From: Eleusine coracana subsp. coracana | Lineage: Eukaryota > Streptophyta > Magnoliopsida > Poales > Poaceae | Length of the DNA: 64,000 nt | Reading direction: 5' to 3' | Assembly: GCA_032690845.1 (NCBI GenBank) | Contig: CM064417.1 | Location: 22,732,808-22,796,807 of the forward strand | Shown here: positions 48,174-59,695 of the stretch, piece after piece | How positions within the stretch are numbered: the first letter of the stretch is position 1 | Layout of the letters: each line of letters opens with the position of its first letter | Program-made: the position numbers and the translations under genes | The notes under the pieces: model-generated | Seen by the model: the letters and a program-made list of their open reading frames with translations, nothing else | What the model was told of the DNA's origin: nothing | Database searches by the model: none

Positions 48174-48964
48174 TATTGGCGGTCGCTAAATACCATTTCC
48201 GACCATCAATATTAGTAAAAATAAAGGAGGATTTAACATTCTCACCATGCATGTTAGTTAAAATTAGTAAATATCCACTTGTGCTTGTAGAAATACTCAC
48301 ATGCAAGAGAATTATCAAAAGAGAGGAGAAAACACAACCATGTGGCGAAGAAACACAACGTCGACCAATCGAAGTTCGCCAACAGGGATTCCCATGGATC
48401 AAATGGCCCACCTACAGAATCAAACCGATATACAGAAGGGCTAAGCCGTGGAGGGGTGTTTGCGGCCGATAAAACCCAAAATCGGCCACCAACCGGTCGG
48501 GACATGCAAGTTAAAGACCAAAGTTAAATAAATATTTGTCTAAACTAATAAAGGTCCACGAGTTTTGGTGAAATATGTGTTTGTAGGCATAAGAGAACCA
48601 AAATATGCAAAAACATAAAGAAACACCCCGTCGGTCGATCATGACTGTGAAACAGCCATTTTCACCGGCTGACAGGGTCGTTTTTAGGCTGAAATCAAGA
48701 ACCGGCCGACAGGGTCATATATGGCTGAAATCAGCCACCCGGCTGATTAACCGGGCTCGTTTTTCAGGCTGAACATCCGACCTGGCCGTGTTTTGCAAAA
48801 ACACTTCACCATGATGCCGTTTTCTCCTCCCAGATTAAGAATGATGAAATGTGGCTAAGGAAAAGAAGGCCCAACAAGTGGCCTAACCGGGAGAAGTCAA
48901 GGGGCAACCCGGAGGGGGTCGGCACCCAGCCTAGGCCGCCGCCTGGCCTGGGTTGCTGCCTGGC

Positions 48965-49395
48965 CTGGGTTGGTCACCTAGGGTTGCCAGCCCATGAGAC
49001 CCAATAGGCCTACCGGCCCCAAAATGGAGAAGGCGATGCGAACCAACCAAATAACCGCCATCAGGACAAGATCCGTGCCGACCAAAAGAAGTCGGTTGCG
49101 AACCGACACTATCCTACGGCAGCCCGGCCTACGAGTCCACCTGGCATGCCCGACCGCCCGGCATGGCCTGCCACCTAGCCTGGGTTGGTTACCTAGGGTT
49201 GCCAGCCCATGAGGCCCAATAGGCCTACCGGCCCTAAAATGGAGAAGGCGGTGCGAACCGACCAAATAACCGCCATCAGTACAAGATCCGAGCCGACCAA
49301 AAGAAGTCGGTTGCGAACTGACACGATCCTACGGCCGCCTGGCCTAGGATGCCTCCCGGCGGTGCATGCCGCCGGCATGCTGGTCGCCCGACATG
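48965..49395 (+). repeat. 215 bp tandem duplication in LTR G
   Basis: Two GC-rich copies with unit period 215 (GGGTTGCCAGCCCATGAG at 48981 and 49196). The unit includes AAAAGAAGTCGGTTGCGAAC. It lies upstream of the TATA box, as enhancer repeats do. Overlapping open frames on both strands duplicate each other and are not genes. Confidence 0.88.
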
Positions 49396-49469
49396 GCCCG
49401 CCGCCCGGCGCACTGACTTCGGCCAACCGACCCTCCTTCACCTACAAATACCCCCAGACCATTGCCACC

Positions 49470-49478
49470 TATAAATAG
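49470..49478 (+). promoter_or_regulatory. TATA box of LTR G
   Basis: TATAAATAG, 75 bp after the tandem duplication. Confidence 0.6.
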
Positions 49479-50645
49479 AGGGGGAATTTGGTAGAAAAAA
49501 GAGAGAAGCAAGAAACACATCAAGGAGTCCATTTCCCACTACTTGTGCTACTTAGTAGAGTAGGTTAGTTAGTCGGGACTTAGAGTCTCGAGAGCATCGC
49601 TCGGGATTCCGGAATTGTCTTGGAGTCTTGGTATGAGCTCTCTTGTATCTTTTCTCTTTATGTAAGACTTATCCTTTATCAATATAAATATCCTTTTCTT
49701 TTATATCTTGTCAAGTATTTATCGTAACTTAGTCATTTTCTTTAGGTTACAATTATCGGGAAGAAACTTTGTTGCATAGTTCACTGGTTTCCCGGCTAGG
49801 ATTTAATTAAGTTTAGTTCTTTCCGAACTTAGACTTGGTTATTTCTCGGCTATTCTTCCACTAGGCCAACAGAAGAATATCTAGTGAAGGCATAGGCGCG
49901 GTACCTAAGTTAACGCTAGCTGGATTTGCATTTGTCCCCACGGGCTGTGTGGTAGGCGATAGGTGGTGACAGTCCTGTCCGTCCCTTTTGTAATCCACCA
50001 TGTTCAGAAAGTCTCAAGCAGGATTGTCTAGCAATAGCGTAGTCACTAGTACAAAGGTTAGTTACCGACCCATATTAGTGGAACGTTTTCGTGCCCCGAA
50101 GTGAGCTAACAGGTGAAGACTCGAGGCTGTACCAAGAAATTGCTGTAAGCACTTAATCCGAGTAACTAGGATTTGACTCTTGACTTAGATATATTAGGAT
50201 GATGTATTTTTTTAGGAATCTTAGACTTAGACTCGCTGTCCTCCCGACTAGCTTAACAGATCTCTTTTTTTATCTTAGTGTGGATTTATCCTATGTTGGT
50301 ACCCCCACTCTTATTATTGAATATCCTTACCCCCGTCTTTGGTTAGTTGGTAAAATTCTTGTAGTTATATCTTTGTTAAACCAAGATAATCTTACGCCTA
50401 GCTTCCTTGAGGAAAATAAATACGATACCTTGGAATACTCCTGGGTGAAATGCTATAATGGTGTTCCGTGAGCTTGCGGATTAATTTATTTTATTCTTAA
50501 AGCATAACAAACGCTAACAATCATTTTTGGCGTCGTACCAGGAATAGAGATATTCTTGATGTGACATTAAGAAGTGTCAACAATCCTTTCTGGCACCGTA
50601 CCAGGAATAGAGATATTCTTGATGCGACGTTAAGAAGTGTCAACA

Positions 50646-51710
50646 AGGAGTCAAAGGGGTCCACCCACCAATGTGCCAGAAGAGCCGGGGGGCCACTGGG
50701 CTCAACCTCTGTTTTAGTGGTGTTAGGCTTAGGATAGAGTCTTCTTCAGTTCCCAAGTCTTCCTTGGAGTTATGGTATGGCTCTTGTATCTTTCTCCTTT
50801 TGTAATACTTTGTTCTATTTAGTATATTTAGTCTTTCGATATAGTTATTCTTGGGTCCTGTGTTTCTTGTTTGATTATACGATCCATTCATGTATGTGGT
50901 TATTATGCTTGCATGTTAGTAATGTAGTTATACTATACTACCATGTTAGACATAAGCCCTTACTAAGTCTTTATTTATATCATTATATGATTCATGACTA
51001 ATGCCTAACTTAGATCATTTCCACGTGCATAGTGTTCACTTAAATGTTATTACTCCTTTTCTGATCCATCGCTAGGGGATTAGGGGGTATTGTTCTACAT
51101 ATGTAAGCATGGTGCTTAAATCAATAGAATGCATTATTTGTTGTGTAGCCCACGGATTGCTAGGGGTAGGCAGTAGGTGGCGACAACATTATCTGTCCTT
51201 TGAAATCCCCCATGTTTGGCTATGCAATAGGCTCTTGGCCAAAATCATATTGTGGATGTAGGGAAAACCGGATGCCCAGGGTGTGATGATCTGATTGTCT
51301 TGCATTGTCTATGTATATGTATAATAGTATAAAATATAGACTATACAACTATATCAGATCAACATAGGAACTTAGCTCTTTCTTTGTCCTTCTCCACTAG
51401 ACTAGTGTTTATTTATCTTGAGTATGCTATCTGTGTGTCCACTACCTATGTTTATCATTATCTTTACCCCATTGATGACTTTGTATTATAATCCAATGTG
51501 CAATGTTTAGAACATGGTAATTACTCTGATCAATCCCCTGCCTTCCTTTGGGATAAAATAAATATGATACCCTGAATACTTCTAGGTGAAATGCTACAAC
51601 GATATTCTCCATGCGCTTGCAGACTCTCTGCATTCATTAAAGATTACCAATATACATTTCTAGGCTTTGTTGCTAAGGCAACTTAGTGATGACGCTTAGA
51701 AATGTCAACA
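50646..51710 (+). repeat. 5'-truncated Athila LTR (element J)
   Basis: Begins in mid-LTR (matching the E LTR from about 52770: TTAGTGGTGTTAGGCTTAGG) and runs to GTCAACA at 51710, followed by PBS and gag. The U3 and promoter are missing at the join with LTR G. Confidence 0.75.
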
Positions 51711-51718
51711 AGCATTTC

Positions 51719-52211
51719 TGGTGCCATTGCTGGGGAAGGAAAATTGATCAAAAGAATTACCTACATTCTATACTTGCATATGAGATTATTTGGCATTCGC
51801 CCAAATAGGCTAAACTTGTCTGATTTCTCCTTTTATGTGAAAATAGGGTAGCGCATGACCGGCTTCACTTTGCCTAAAAATTATATTGAAGATCCTGAAC
51901 TACTCTTGAGAAGGGTACGTGCACGTCTCGTCCCTCCTTAGAAGTTTGTGTCTGCAAGTGGACGAGTCATTCCCGCACCATTAAGCTTCAAGGTCATGGC
52001 CCAGAAAGGTCTGCGTGATTTCTCCACTCCCTCGGCGTCCAACATTCCTGGTGCACCCAACGTCACGAAAGATGTGAATTTTGAGATCAATACGGGTCTC
52101 ATAACCATGGTGCAGGTTAGCCCATTCTATGGAAAGGCTAATTAGGATGCCAGCGCCCATCTGCAATAGTTTCTGGAGATTGGTAGCACCTTCAAGATGA
52201 AGGATGTCTCT
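51719..52211 (+). pseudogene. PBS and gag start of element J
   Basis: PBS TGGTGCCATTGCTGGGGAAG at 51719. Gag frame starts MTGF at 51855, with TAG at 51939 after 28 codons; the frame then continues with MAQKGLRDFS and NFEINTGLITMVQ, two more TAG, and is cut at 52211 within FKMKDVS by the start of element E. The remainder of J is probably the sequence from 61235. Confidence 0.75.
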
Positions 52212-53775
52212 TGTTGATGGTCATTAAATACCATTTCCGACCATCAATATAACTCGAAATAAAGGAGAATTCAATATTCCCACCATGCATATCAGTTAGA
52301 ATTAATAAATTTCCACTATAGCTTGGAGAATCACTAACATGCAAGAGAAATAACAAAATAGAAGAGGAAACACACCCATATGGTGAAGAAACACAACTTT
52401 CCACCAATCAGAGCTCCCCAACTAGGACTCCCATGGATTGAGTGGCCCACTTACAGAAGCAAACCGACTTAACAACGGACCTTACAGTGTCACTGGGTAG
52501 TGGGACCCACCTGGAAGGCCACCAGAGGCAGCAACACTCGAGGGGACTCCCTATCTGTTCGGCCGAACAGGGGTGTTCGGCCGAATAGGGAGTGGCCCCC
52601 CTGGTGCATGGCTGCCACGAGTGGGCTCCTGGTGACTCCCCAATGATGGTTGTGGATGTTTGGCGGCGGTTACCGACTCCATGAACCAACTTTGGGTAGT
52701 ATAAATAGAAGGGAGAGGCCTTACTCCAAAACCCACACCAAGAAGCATTACTCTCTTTACCATTTCATGATTCTCTTTAGTTTTAGTGGAGTTAGGCTTA
52801 GGATAGAGTCTTCTTCAGTTCCCAAGTCTTCCTTAGAGTTGTGGTATGACTCTTGTATCTTTCTCCTTTTATAAGACTTTGTTTTATTTAATATATTTAG
52901 TCCTTCTATAAGTTATGCTTGGGTCATTTGTTTCTTGTTTGATTTAATGATCTATTCATGTATGTGGTAGTTATGCTTGCACGTTAGTAATGTAGTTATA
53001 CTATATTACCATGTTAAACATAGGCCTTATTATAGTCTTTATTTATATCGTTATGATGCATGACTAATGTTTGACTTAGATCATTTCATGTGCTTTGTGT
53101 TCACTTAAATGTGATTACTCCTTCTCTGATCCATTGCTTAAGGGATTAGAGGTATTGTTCTAGAGATGTAAGCATGGTGCTTAGATATATAGAATGCATT
53201 ATCTATCGTGTAGCCCATGAATTCCTAGGGGTAGGTAGTAGGTGGTGACAGCCCTATTTTTCCTTTGAAATCCCCCTCGTCTGGCTATGTAATAGGCTCC
53301 TGGCCGGAATCATACTATGGATGCAGGGGAAAACCAGATGCCGAGGGTCTGATGATCTGATTGTCTTGCATTGTCATTATATCTACATTATAGAATATAA
53401 TATAGACTATATAACTATATAAAAGCAACATAGGAACATAACTCTTTCTTTGTCCATCTCCACTAGACTAATATTTATCTAACTTTAGTATGCTATCTGT
53501 GTGTCCACTACCATGTTTATCCTTATATTTACCCCTGTGAGGACTTTGGCTCATAATCCAATGTGCAAATATCGAGAATATGGTAATTACTCTAATCAAT
53601 GATATGCCTTCCTTTGGGATAAAACAAATATGATAGCCTGAATATTTCTGGATGAAATGCTACAATGTTATTCTCCGTGCACTTGCAGACTCTCTGCATT
53701 TGTTAGAAATTACCAATAAACATTTCTGGGTTCATTGCTAAGGAAACTTAGTGACGACGTTCAGAAATGTCAACA
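52212..53775 (+). repeat. 5' LTR of element E
   Basis: 1564 bp, TGTTGATGG ... GTCAACA. GTTCGGCCGAAC (52557-52568) and GTTCGGCCGAAT (52575-52586) precede the TATA box at 52700. The conserved GGTAGGTAGTAGGTGGTGAC block is at 53230. Confidence 0.85.
52700..52708 (+). promoter_or_regulatory. TATA box of element E 5' LTR
   Basis: TATAAATAG, followed by AGGGAGAGGCC. It lies about 115-140 bp downstream of the palindrome pair. Confidence 0.65.
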
Positions 53776-53783
53776 AACATTTC

Positions 53784-53803
53784 TAGCGCCGTTGCCAGGG
53801 AAG
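53784..53803 (+). other. PBS of element E
   Basis: TAGCGCCGTTGCCAGGGAAG, two changes from the Athila PBS. Confidence 0.8.
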
Positions 53804-53919
53804 GCAATTGATCAAATGAATTACCCATATTCTATACTTGCGTATGAGATTATTTGGCATTTGCCCAAACAGGGTAAACTTGTCTGTTTTTTTTCTTTGG
53901 TGTGAAAACAGGGTAGTGC

Positions 53920-54944
53920 ATTACCGGCTTTACCTTGCCTGAAAATTATATTGAAGATCCTGAACAACTCCTGAGAAGGGTACATGCAAGTCTCGTCCCT
54001 CCTCAAAAGTTCATGTCTACAAGTGAGCCAGTCATCTCCGCACGATCAAGCTTCAAGGTCATGGCCCAGAAGAGTCTTCGTGATTTCTCAACTCTCTCAG
54101 TGTCCAACATTCCTGTTGCACCCAATATCATGGGAGATGCAAATTTTGAGATCAAGATGGGTCTCATTACCATGGTGCAGGCTAGCCCATTATGTGGGAA
54201 GGCCAATGAGGACACCAGTGCCCATCTGCAATAATTTTTGGAGATTTGCAGCACGTTCAAGATGAAGGACGTCTCTCAAGACGCCATTGGCCTTCGTCTG
54301 TTTCCGTTCTCCCTTTAGGGGTGGGCAAAACAGTGGTTCTATGCGAACAAGGATGCTGTGAGTACCTGGAAAAAGTGTTCAGCCAGATTCCTCACCAAAT
54401 TATTTTCACCGGGCAAAACAAACACCCTTGATGGAAGAATTTCAATCTTCCAGCAGGAGTCCAAGGAGTCAATCTCCGAGGCTTGGGAGAGGCTGCAAGA
54501 GTACATTGCTGCCCATCCTCATCAAGGGATGGATGAATGGCTTATTATCCAGAACTTTTACAATGGGCTCACTCCGTCGGCTCGTGATCATATTGATGCT
54601 GCTATAGGAGGAGCCTTCTTCTCACTGACCATTGATAAGGTTAAAGACCTTATTGAGAAGATGGTTTCCAACCAAGGACGGAGTGAAGATCATTTCACTT
54701 GTGCCAGTGGGGCATGCACACCGTTAAGGAGGTGGACATGCTAGCCGCTAAAATGGGCCTCCTCATGAAGAAGGTGGACGAACATGCCAAAGTGTATGAA
54801 GTCGGCACCATCAACGCCTTAGACTCTCGCATGACGTGCGAGGTCTGTGGCAACATGGGTCACTCGGGCAATGACTGCCTTGAAACTCGTGAGGATGTGT
54901 TGTACATGAACAACAACAACAACAACGACTATCGTCCACAATGA
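53920..54944 (+). pseudogene. Athila gag of element E
   Basis: The most complete gag of this family here. The start codon found in A, D and J is ATT in this copy, and the 29th codon is CAA, not stop. Core: MAQKSLRDFS, NFEIKMGLITMVQASPLCG, KQWFYANKDAVSTW, AWERLQEYIAAHPHQGMDEW, LIIQNFYNGL, AAIGGAFFSLT, then a frameshift near 54715 and a CCHC knuckle CEVCGNMGHSGNDC (54837-54878) followed by an Asn run and DYRPQ. TAA at about 54232 and TAG near 54316 break it. Confidence 0.88.
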
Positions 54945-55299
54945 GGCAATGGGTGGAATCAACCATGCCCGTATTATCAAGGAGATAACAACTTTAACTC
55001 TTCCAATAATTAACCCTTCTTTAAAGATCTTATCTTAGGCCTGGCTAAAGTCAATGAAACCATGACTAAAAAGCTTGCCGCCAATGACAAGACTTTAGAA
55101 AGTGTTCATGTTAAGCTAGAAGGTCTTTCTTCTCCTTTAAAAATCAGTTAGTTTTAATAAAATGCTAGAAACCCAACTAGCTCAGTTTGTCGTTGTTGTG
55201 CCTGCATCAGACTGTGGGAAAATTCTGGGGCAACCCAAATCTACCACAGAAGCCGTGAATGCAGTAATGCTTGTGAGGAACCATACCCGCAGTCGCCAA

Positions 55300-56009
55300 A
55301 TACTAACCATGCAGCAAATTATGAAGAAGATGAATTGAACATCATCCCAGTCATCCTAGGTGATCCAGAAAGCTCGATGATCTCATGTTCAATTGGGATA
55401 GAGTGCTTTGAACAAGCGTTATGCGACCTTGGAGCCAGCGTCAGCATCATGCCAAAAGCTATCTTCAACAAGTTGAACCTCTCAGGCCTAGTCCCAACTC
55501 AAATGCAGATTCAGCTTGCCAACTCAACACTGTGACACCCGCAGGGATTGTCGTGGAAGTTCTGGTTGAGATTCGCGGATGCTTCGTCCCTATGGATTTT
55601 GTGGTTCTCGACATGGAAGTCGACAGGAGTACGCTGCTCATCCTTGGGAGGCCATTCTTAAGCACCCCATTCACATAAATTGACGTGGAGGCTGAAATAG
55701 TCCATCTCAACCTCAATGGCAAGGAAGCAGAATTTGAGTTTCAGCCTTGCCTTATGGGTGGAGTCAAAAGCTGGCCGAACCTTCAGGACATCAAGAAATT
55801 AGAGACATAGACAAGGGGAGACAACCTAGACGATTCCATGATAAATCTCTGGGCACAAGAAAATCACACTCTTGTCACTCAGAAGAAGAAGGCAACAGAC
55901 ACGCTTGGATTCTGGAAAAAGAAGCAGCCGGTAAAGAAGAATCCTTCACCCAAGAAGCCACCGAACGCACCAAAGATGAAGAAGGTGTGACGAGTGAAGG
56001 AAGTGCAGC
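55300..56009 (+). pseudogene. Athila protease and basic tail of element E
   Basis: MISCSIGIECFEQALCDLGASVSIMPK: the retropepsin DLGAS site is intact here. A frameshift near 55530 leads to EIRGCFVPMDFVVLDMEV and TLLILGRPFLST, then a stop, VHLNLNGKEAEFEFQ, and a Lys/Pro-rich tail with KKNPSPKKPPNAPKMKKV. 54945-55300 is a broken linker, colinear with A 15660-15960. Confidence 0.82.
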
Positions 56010-56818
56010 CATCCGCGTCACCTTATCTAGGACTGAACGCTGCAACATCAAGCTTAACGCGATGGAGAAAAGTCCCACTCGTTGGACTTTAAAAATTGGT
56101 GAGCCCTTGCCAAAGGTAAATTGGTATTTATCTCATATTTTATTTTCCTCAATTTTTGCACATTTGAATTTTTCCAAACTTTGGGATTCATTCAAGTTTG
56201 TCTCTGTATTTGCATATTTGGATCTCACACATGCAGGTTGGAATTTATTCCAACCCTCTTCTTTGTTTGATAAAAATAAAAAATTCAGTTTTTGGTTTCC
56301 AACTTTGTGAAAATATTTGTTTTGAGCATCTGTCTAAACTTTGGACCTAACCACTGCAGCTCACAAAATATAGCTGTTATAGAGTTATGGGTCAAAGTGG
56401 GGGACCACTAGGACCAACCCACGGTCGGCCGAACACTCATGTTCGGCCGAAGGGGTGTGGGCCCCACCAACCTTGGCCTTTTGCCAACAGTTGGATTTGG
56501 CTCCCCACTAGCTCTTTTCGACCATTTGGGAATTTTCCTTTAAATTCAGTGCCCGGGGGAGAGTGTTTTAGAATTCGAAGTTCACTTCTCATTTCACTCC
56601 TTCCTTCACTGATTTGCTCTTAAGCTCTCACATTGCTTCTCCAAAGTTGTCATTCCAAAAACCACCAAAAATATTTCCCTTTTTAGTTTGTTGTGTTTTT
56701 TTTTGGATTGTTCAAGTCCTTTGCTAGGTTTGGCAAGATCAACACGGCCCACAGATTTTATTTGCTAATCCATAACCCGTGTTTGAGTTGTTCTTGTGTT
56801 TGTGCTTAAGTGGTGCAG
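56010..56818 (+). other. Spacer between protease and ORF-1 in element E
   Basis: It holds the possible donor AAG/GTAAAT (56115/56116), T-rich sequence, the pair TCGGCCGA (56425-56432) and TTCGGCCGA (56442-56450), TTTAAATT (56539-56546) at the TATA position, and the possible acceptor TGCAG (56818) before the ATG. It occupies the place of RT-RH-IN. Confidence 0.7.
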
Positions 56819-58307
56819 ATGAAGACGACTAAGGCATTGATGCAGTGGGTGACGTGTTCGAGTTCACCCTGTTCACATGGTAGCTCGAGCACACACTTCT
56901 CCATCGAGGATGAACCAACGAGGTATATGCCTGTTGAGGATGATATGGAGGAGGATGAGCCACACATTCTTCTTGCCGACACTGACCTCGAGCTGCTGGA
57001 TGAATGGGAGAGACGAGTCTATCACCGCCTGCACAACCGCAGTTTTATCCACACCAGGGCATATGACGACTACCTACTCTCCACTATAGGTATGGACTCT
57101 GAGTTGGACCAAATTTGTAGACATGACTGAGGCAGGTTCATGCCTCCTCACTATCCAACTTTTGTGTACCTTGCAGAAAGATAATGACGAGGTACTTTTC
57201 CGCTTGTTCGGGAAGGGATACTATCACACTTGGAAAGACCTTATCATCATTCTTAAGTTTAAAAGTTATTGCAACACTCACTTAGAAGGTGCAACCATGG
57301 GTTTTGAAAAGGGATCTATTTGGCAAAGAATTTTGGTGGAGTTCTTTTGTGAACGTCTTAGGACGAGTGACATTCACAACCCAACTCTACAACTGTCGCA
57401 TAGGTGGGTTGCTATGACTTGTTTCCCTAGACAAGACACTAGACCTATCCGTAATGATGAATTGTGTGTCTTGTTTATTGCAATTACAAAAATTCCTATT
57501 GCTCCTATTGAAGCTATGATTGGTCAATGGTTAGATTATATTAAAGAATCAGTACCCATTGAATGCACTTCTTTAGTGACCCGTATTGCTGCAGGGGTCA
57601 GGGCTTTAACCAACACTAGATTTGATTATCTTTCTGAGCCCCGTCCCATGATAGACAATAAATTTCTTGAGCAGGGTCACACTTTAAAGAAGGTTCCCGA
57701 TAGTTCTATTAACTTTTATTACCCCGGCTATACAAACGAAATCCCGTTGCCTAACACAGGATATCATTTGTATAGTTGTTGGGAACTAACCATACAGCTG
57801 CAGAGAGAAGGAATGTCTGGCAGGTCCGTTGATCGACACACGTGACAAAGCATGAGGCATGCCACCACTTGCACAACCAGGACTACACCACCAGTCCATG
57901 ATTACACTACAGGCTCCAAATATTCCGGCGACCCCGCTTGGATGTTCACGCCACAGCGATATGAGACTGGAGGTTCATCTTGGCAGCAAGCTAGTTGTAT
58001 ACAATGGGGACATGGCCCAGAGCAGATCAGGACGCCTCCACATCACAAAGGACGTCACTCATTTTTGGGCTTTAGTCATCATGACTAAGGTTCGGAATTG
58101 AGGGATATTACAATGAGGATGGATGATCTGGATGTGAGAACAGGGGAAATACAAAACACCCTTTCTACTCATGCCCAGACCACTAGAGAGTGGCAGCAGC
58201 ACAGCGACAACCAGTTTCGTCCCCACTAGGAACAGCTACAAGAGCACCCTGACTACACGGCGGCATACTACCGTTGGAGAGGATTTGATCCTAACCAACA
58301 GCCGTGA
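56819..58307 (+). pseudogene. ATHILA ORF-1-like gene of element E
   Basis: Starts MKTTKALM after TGCAG. Order: Ser-rich stretch, acidic MPVEDDMEEDEPHILLADTD, YHRLHNRSFIHTRAYDD, a short deletion near 57100 with a frame change, FRLFGKGYYHTWKDL, CERLRTSDIHNPTLQLSHRW, TCFPRQDTRPIRNDE, WLDYIKESVPIECTSLVTR, FDYLSEPRPMIDNKFLEQGH, YYPGYTNEIPLPNTGYHLY. A frame change at about 57843 leads to the C-terminal coiled coil and FDPNQQP before the stop at 58305. It resembles ATHILA ORF-1 (PF03078). No membrane span is visible, so an envelope role is not supported. Confidence 0.72.
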
Positions 58308-58320
58308 GCAAGAGCAAGCT

Positions 58321-58336
58321 TGGGGGAGCACCCCCA
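58321..58336 (+). other. Hairpin and PPT-like tract after ORF-1 (element E)
   Basis: TGGGGGAGCACCCCCA: a perfect 6 bp stem with an AGCA loop, 14 bases after the ORF-1 stop. The same place in the last copy has GGGGGAGCACCCCC (63151-63164), and A has GGGGGAGCACCC (44114). Confidence 0.65.
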
Positions 58337-59695
58337 CAAAGGTGACTTGTATCTTTCCTTCCTTTCTTTTTTTCTTTGTCGGACTTACCCTCATAAAACA
58401 AAATAAAAATTTGCTAGGGATGTTCATGCCTTCATGTTGAGATGATGAATAGTTGCTCTATTTTATATCTTTTTATAGTCCCTCATATACAATTTAGTAC
58501 TCTCCCAATTTTTGAGTTTGTTGGCTAAACATGCTTGCCTTGAACTTGAATACTTATTGGTTACAAAGTGCATGATCTAAGTCTAGGTTGTTGTGAGGTA
58601 TGATATGGTTAGAATAGGGCTGCTATGACCTTTGTCCCAAATTGAAGCTTAACATCTGGAGATCTTGTTTTTCAAAATGATAAAATTGAAAAGTTTCTCA
58701 ATGATGAAAATTCCTACCGTGGCCATATGTTATACTTCATTGCAAAACCTTCCACATATGCTGCTTGTTTTCACATTGAGCATTATCAAAATGCTTGCAA
58801 CCTTTGTGAGATCCATTTCATGCTTTTATGATCAAGATTAACATATACATCCACCATCATTTGCTAATAATCCTACACCGGGAGATAGCAATATCATTCC
58901 ATTTCATCCACCACCATATGCTTAACTTCTATTCCGGAAGTTAGGAAAATAAATACTCCATGAATATCATGTTATGACTCTCTCTCTCAATTGGTCGCAA
59001 GGAAGGCATGGCTATCAAAAATAGAATAAATGCTTGCTCTCAATCTGAGCATGATGAAAAACAAGAGAGAGAAAAGAGGACGAAGAAAAAAATAGCCATG
59101 CCCAAGTGCTAATTAAAGAAAAAGAGTCTCTACTCAAAAAGTAGTATCCACCATTCCATCATTATTCCACCAAATTCCACACACATGCACATCTTGATTA
59201 GATTGTATGACATATTTCTCCGTGGGTTTAGTATTTTGGTTTAGCAATAAATGTGTTACAAGTATGTCTCATTTATTCATACCCAGAGCTCCACATAAGC
59301 CTTATTTAGAGGTAGGAACAAAAAGAGGGAACTTCAATGCCTTGCTAAGGATTTATACACATTGAGCGACGAGTGAATCATTGGAGGAACTTAGTTTTAT
59401 TTGCTAAAATCTTTTAAAAAACTCCGGATGAAAAGTGGAACACAGGGATGAGAGAATGGTGTCTTATAAAAGACCTTTCTGTCTTTCAACCACCCAAAAT
59501 GAAGAGAAGCCAAAAGCCCCACCGGGACTAAGGTAAAAAGTGTGAGTTACCAAATGCCAACTTATTCAATAAAAGGTAAAATATTTTGTTGTGCACTTGG
59601 TACTATGGGGGAATATAAGACATTGTAGCAACTCCTGATCAACAACCTAAAGTTCTATCTTATCGAGACGAGTAAAGGTTCAACTTGGGCGAGTT
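58337..59695 (+). other. 3' internal region and PPT of element E
   Basis: Non-coding, conserved with A and with 63165-64000. It ends CAACTTGGGCGAGTT (59681-59695) before the LTR; A has a better PPT (CTTGGGGGGTT), so this one is decayed. No gene is seen. Confidence 0.7.

Larger units (their letters stand above)
48174..50645 (+). repeat. Long Athila LTR variant G
   Basis: Start decayed (TATTGGCGGTCGCTAAATAC), end GTCAACA; 2472 bp. It contains two tandem copies of a 215 bp unit (about 48965-49395), a TATA box at 49470-49478, the conserved GGTAGGCGATAGGTGG block at 49951 and, at its end, two approximately 64 bp repeats with PBS-like TTTTGGCGTCG/TTCTGGCACCG. No target duplication is found, and no own interior follows. 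Confidence 0.75.

Noticed and set aside
48978..49478. Four similar frames on both strands in LTR G
   Set aside because: Duplicated because of the 215 bp tandem repeat; GC-rich non-coding LTR sequence.
56819..58307. ORF-1 as an envelope gene
   Set aside because: Position fits env-like ORFs, but I see no signal peptide or membrane span; it resembles ATHILA ORF-1 proteins instead.
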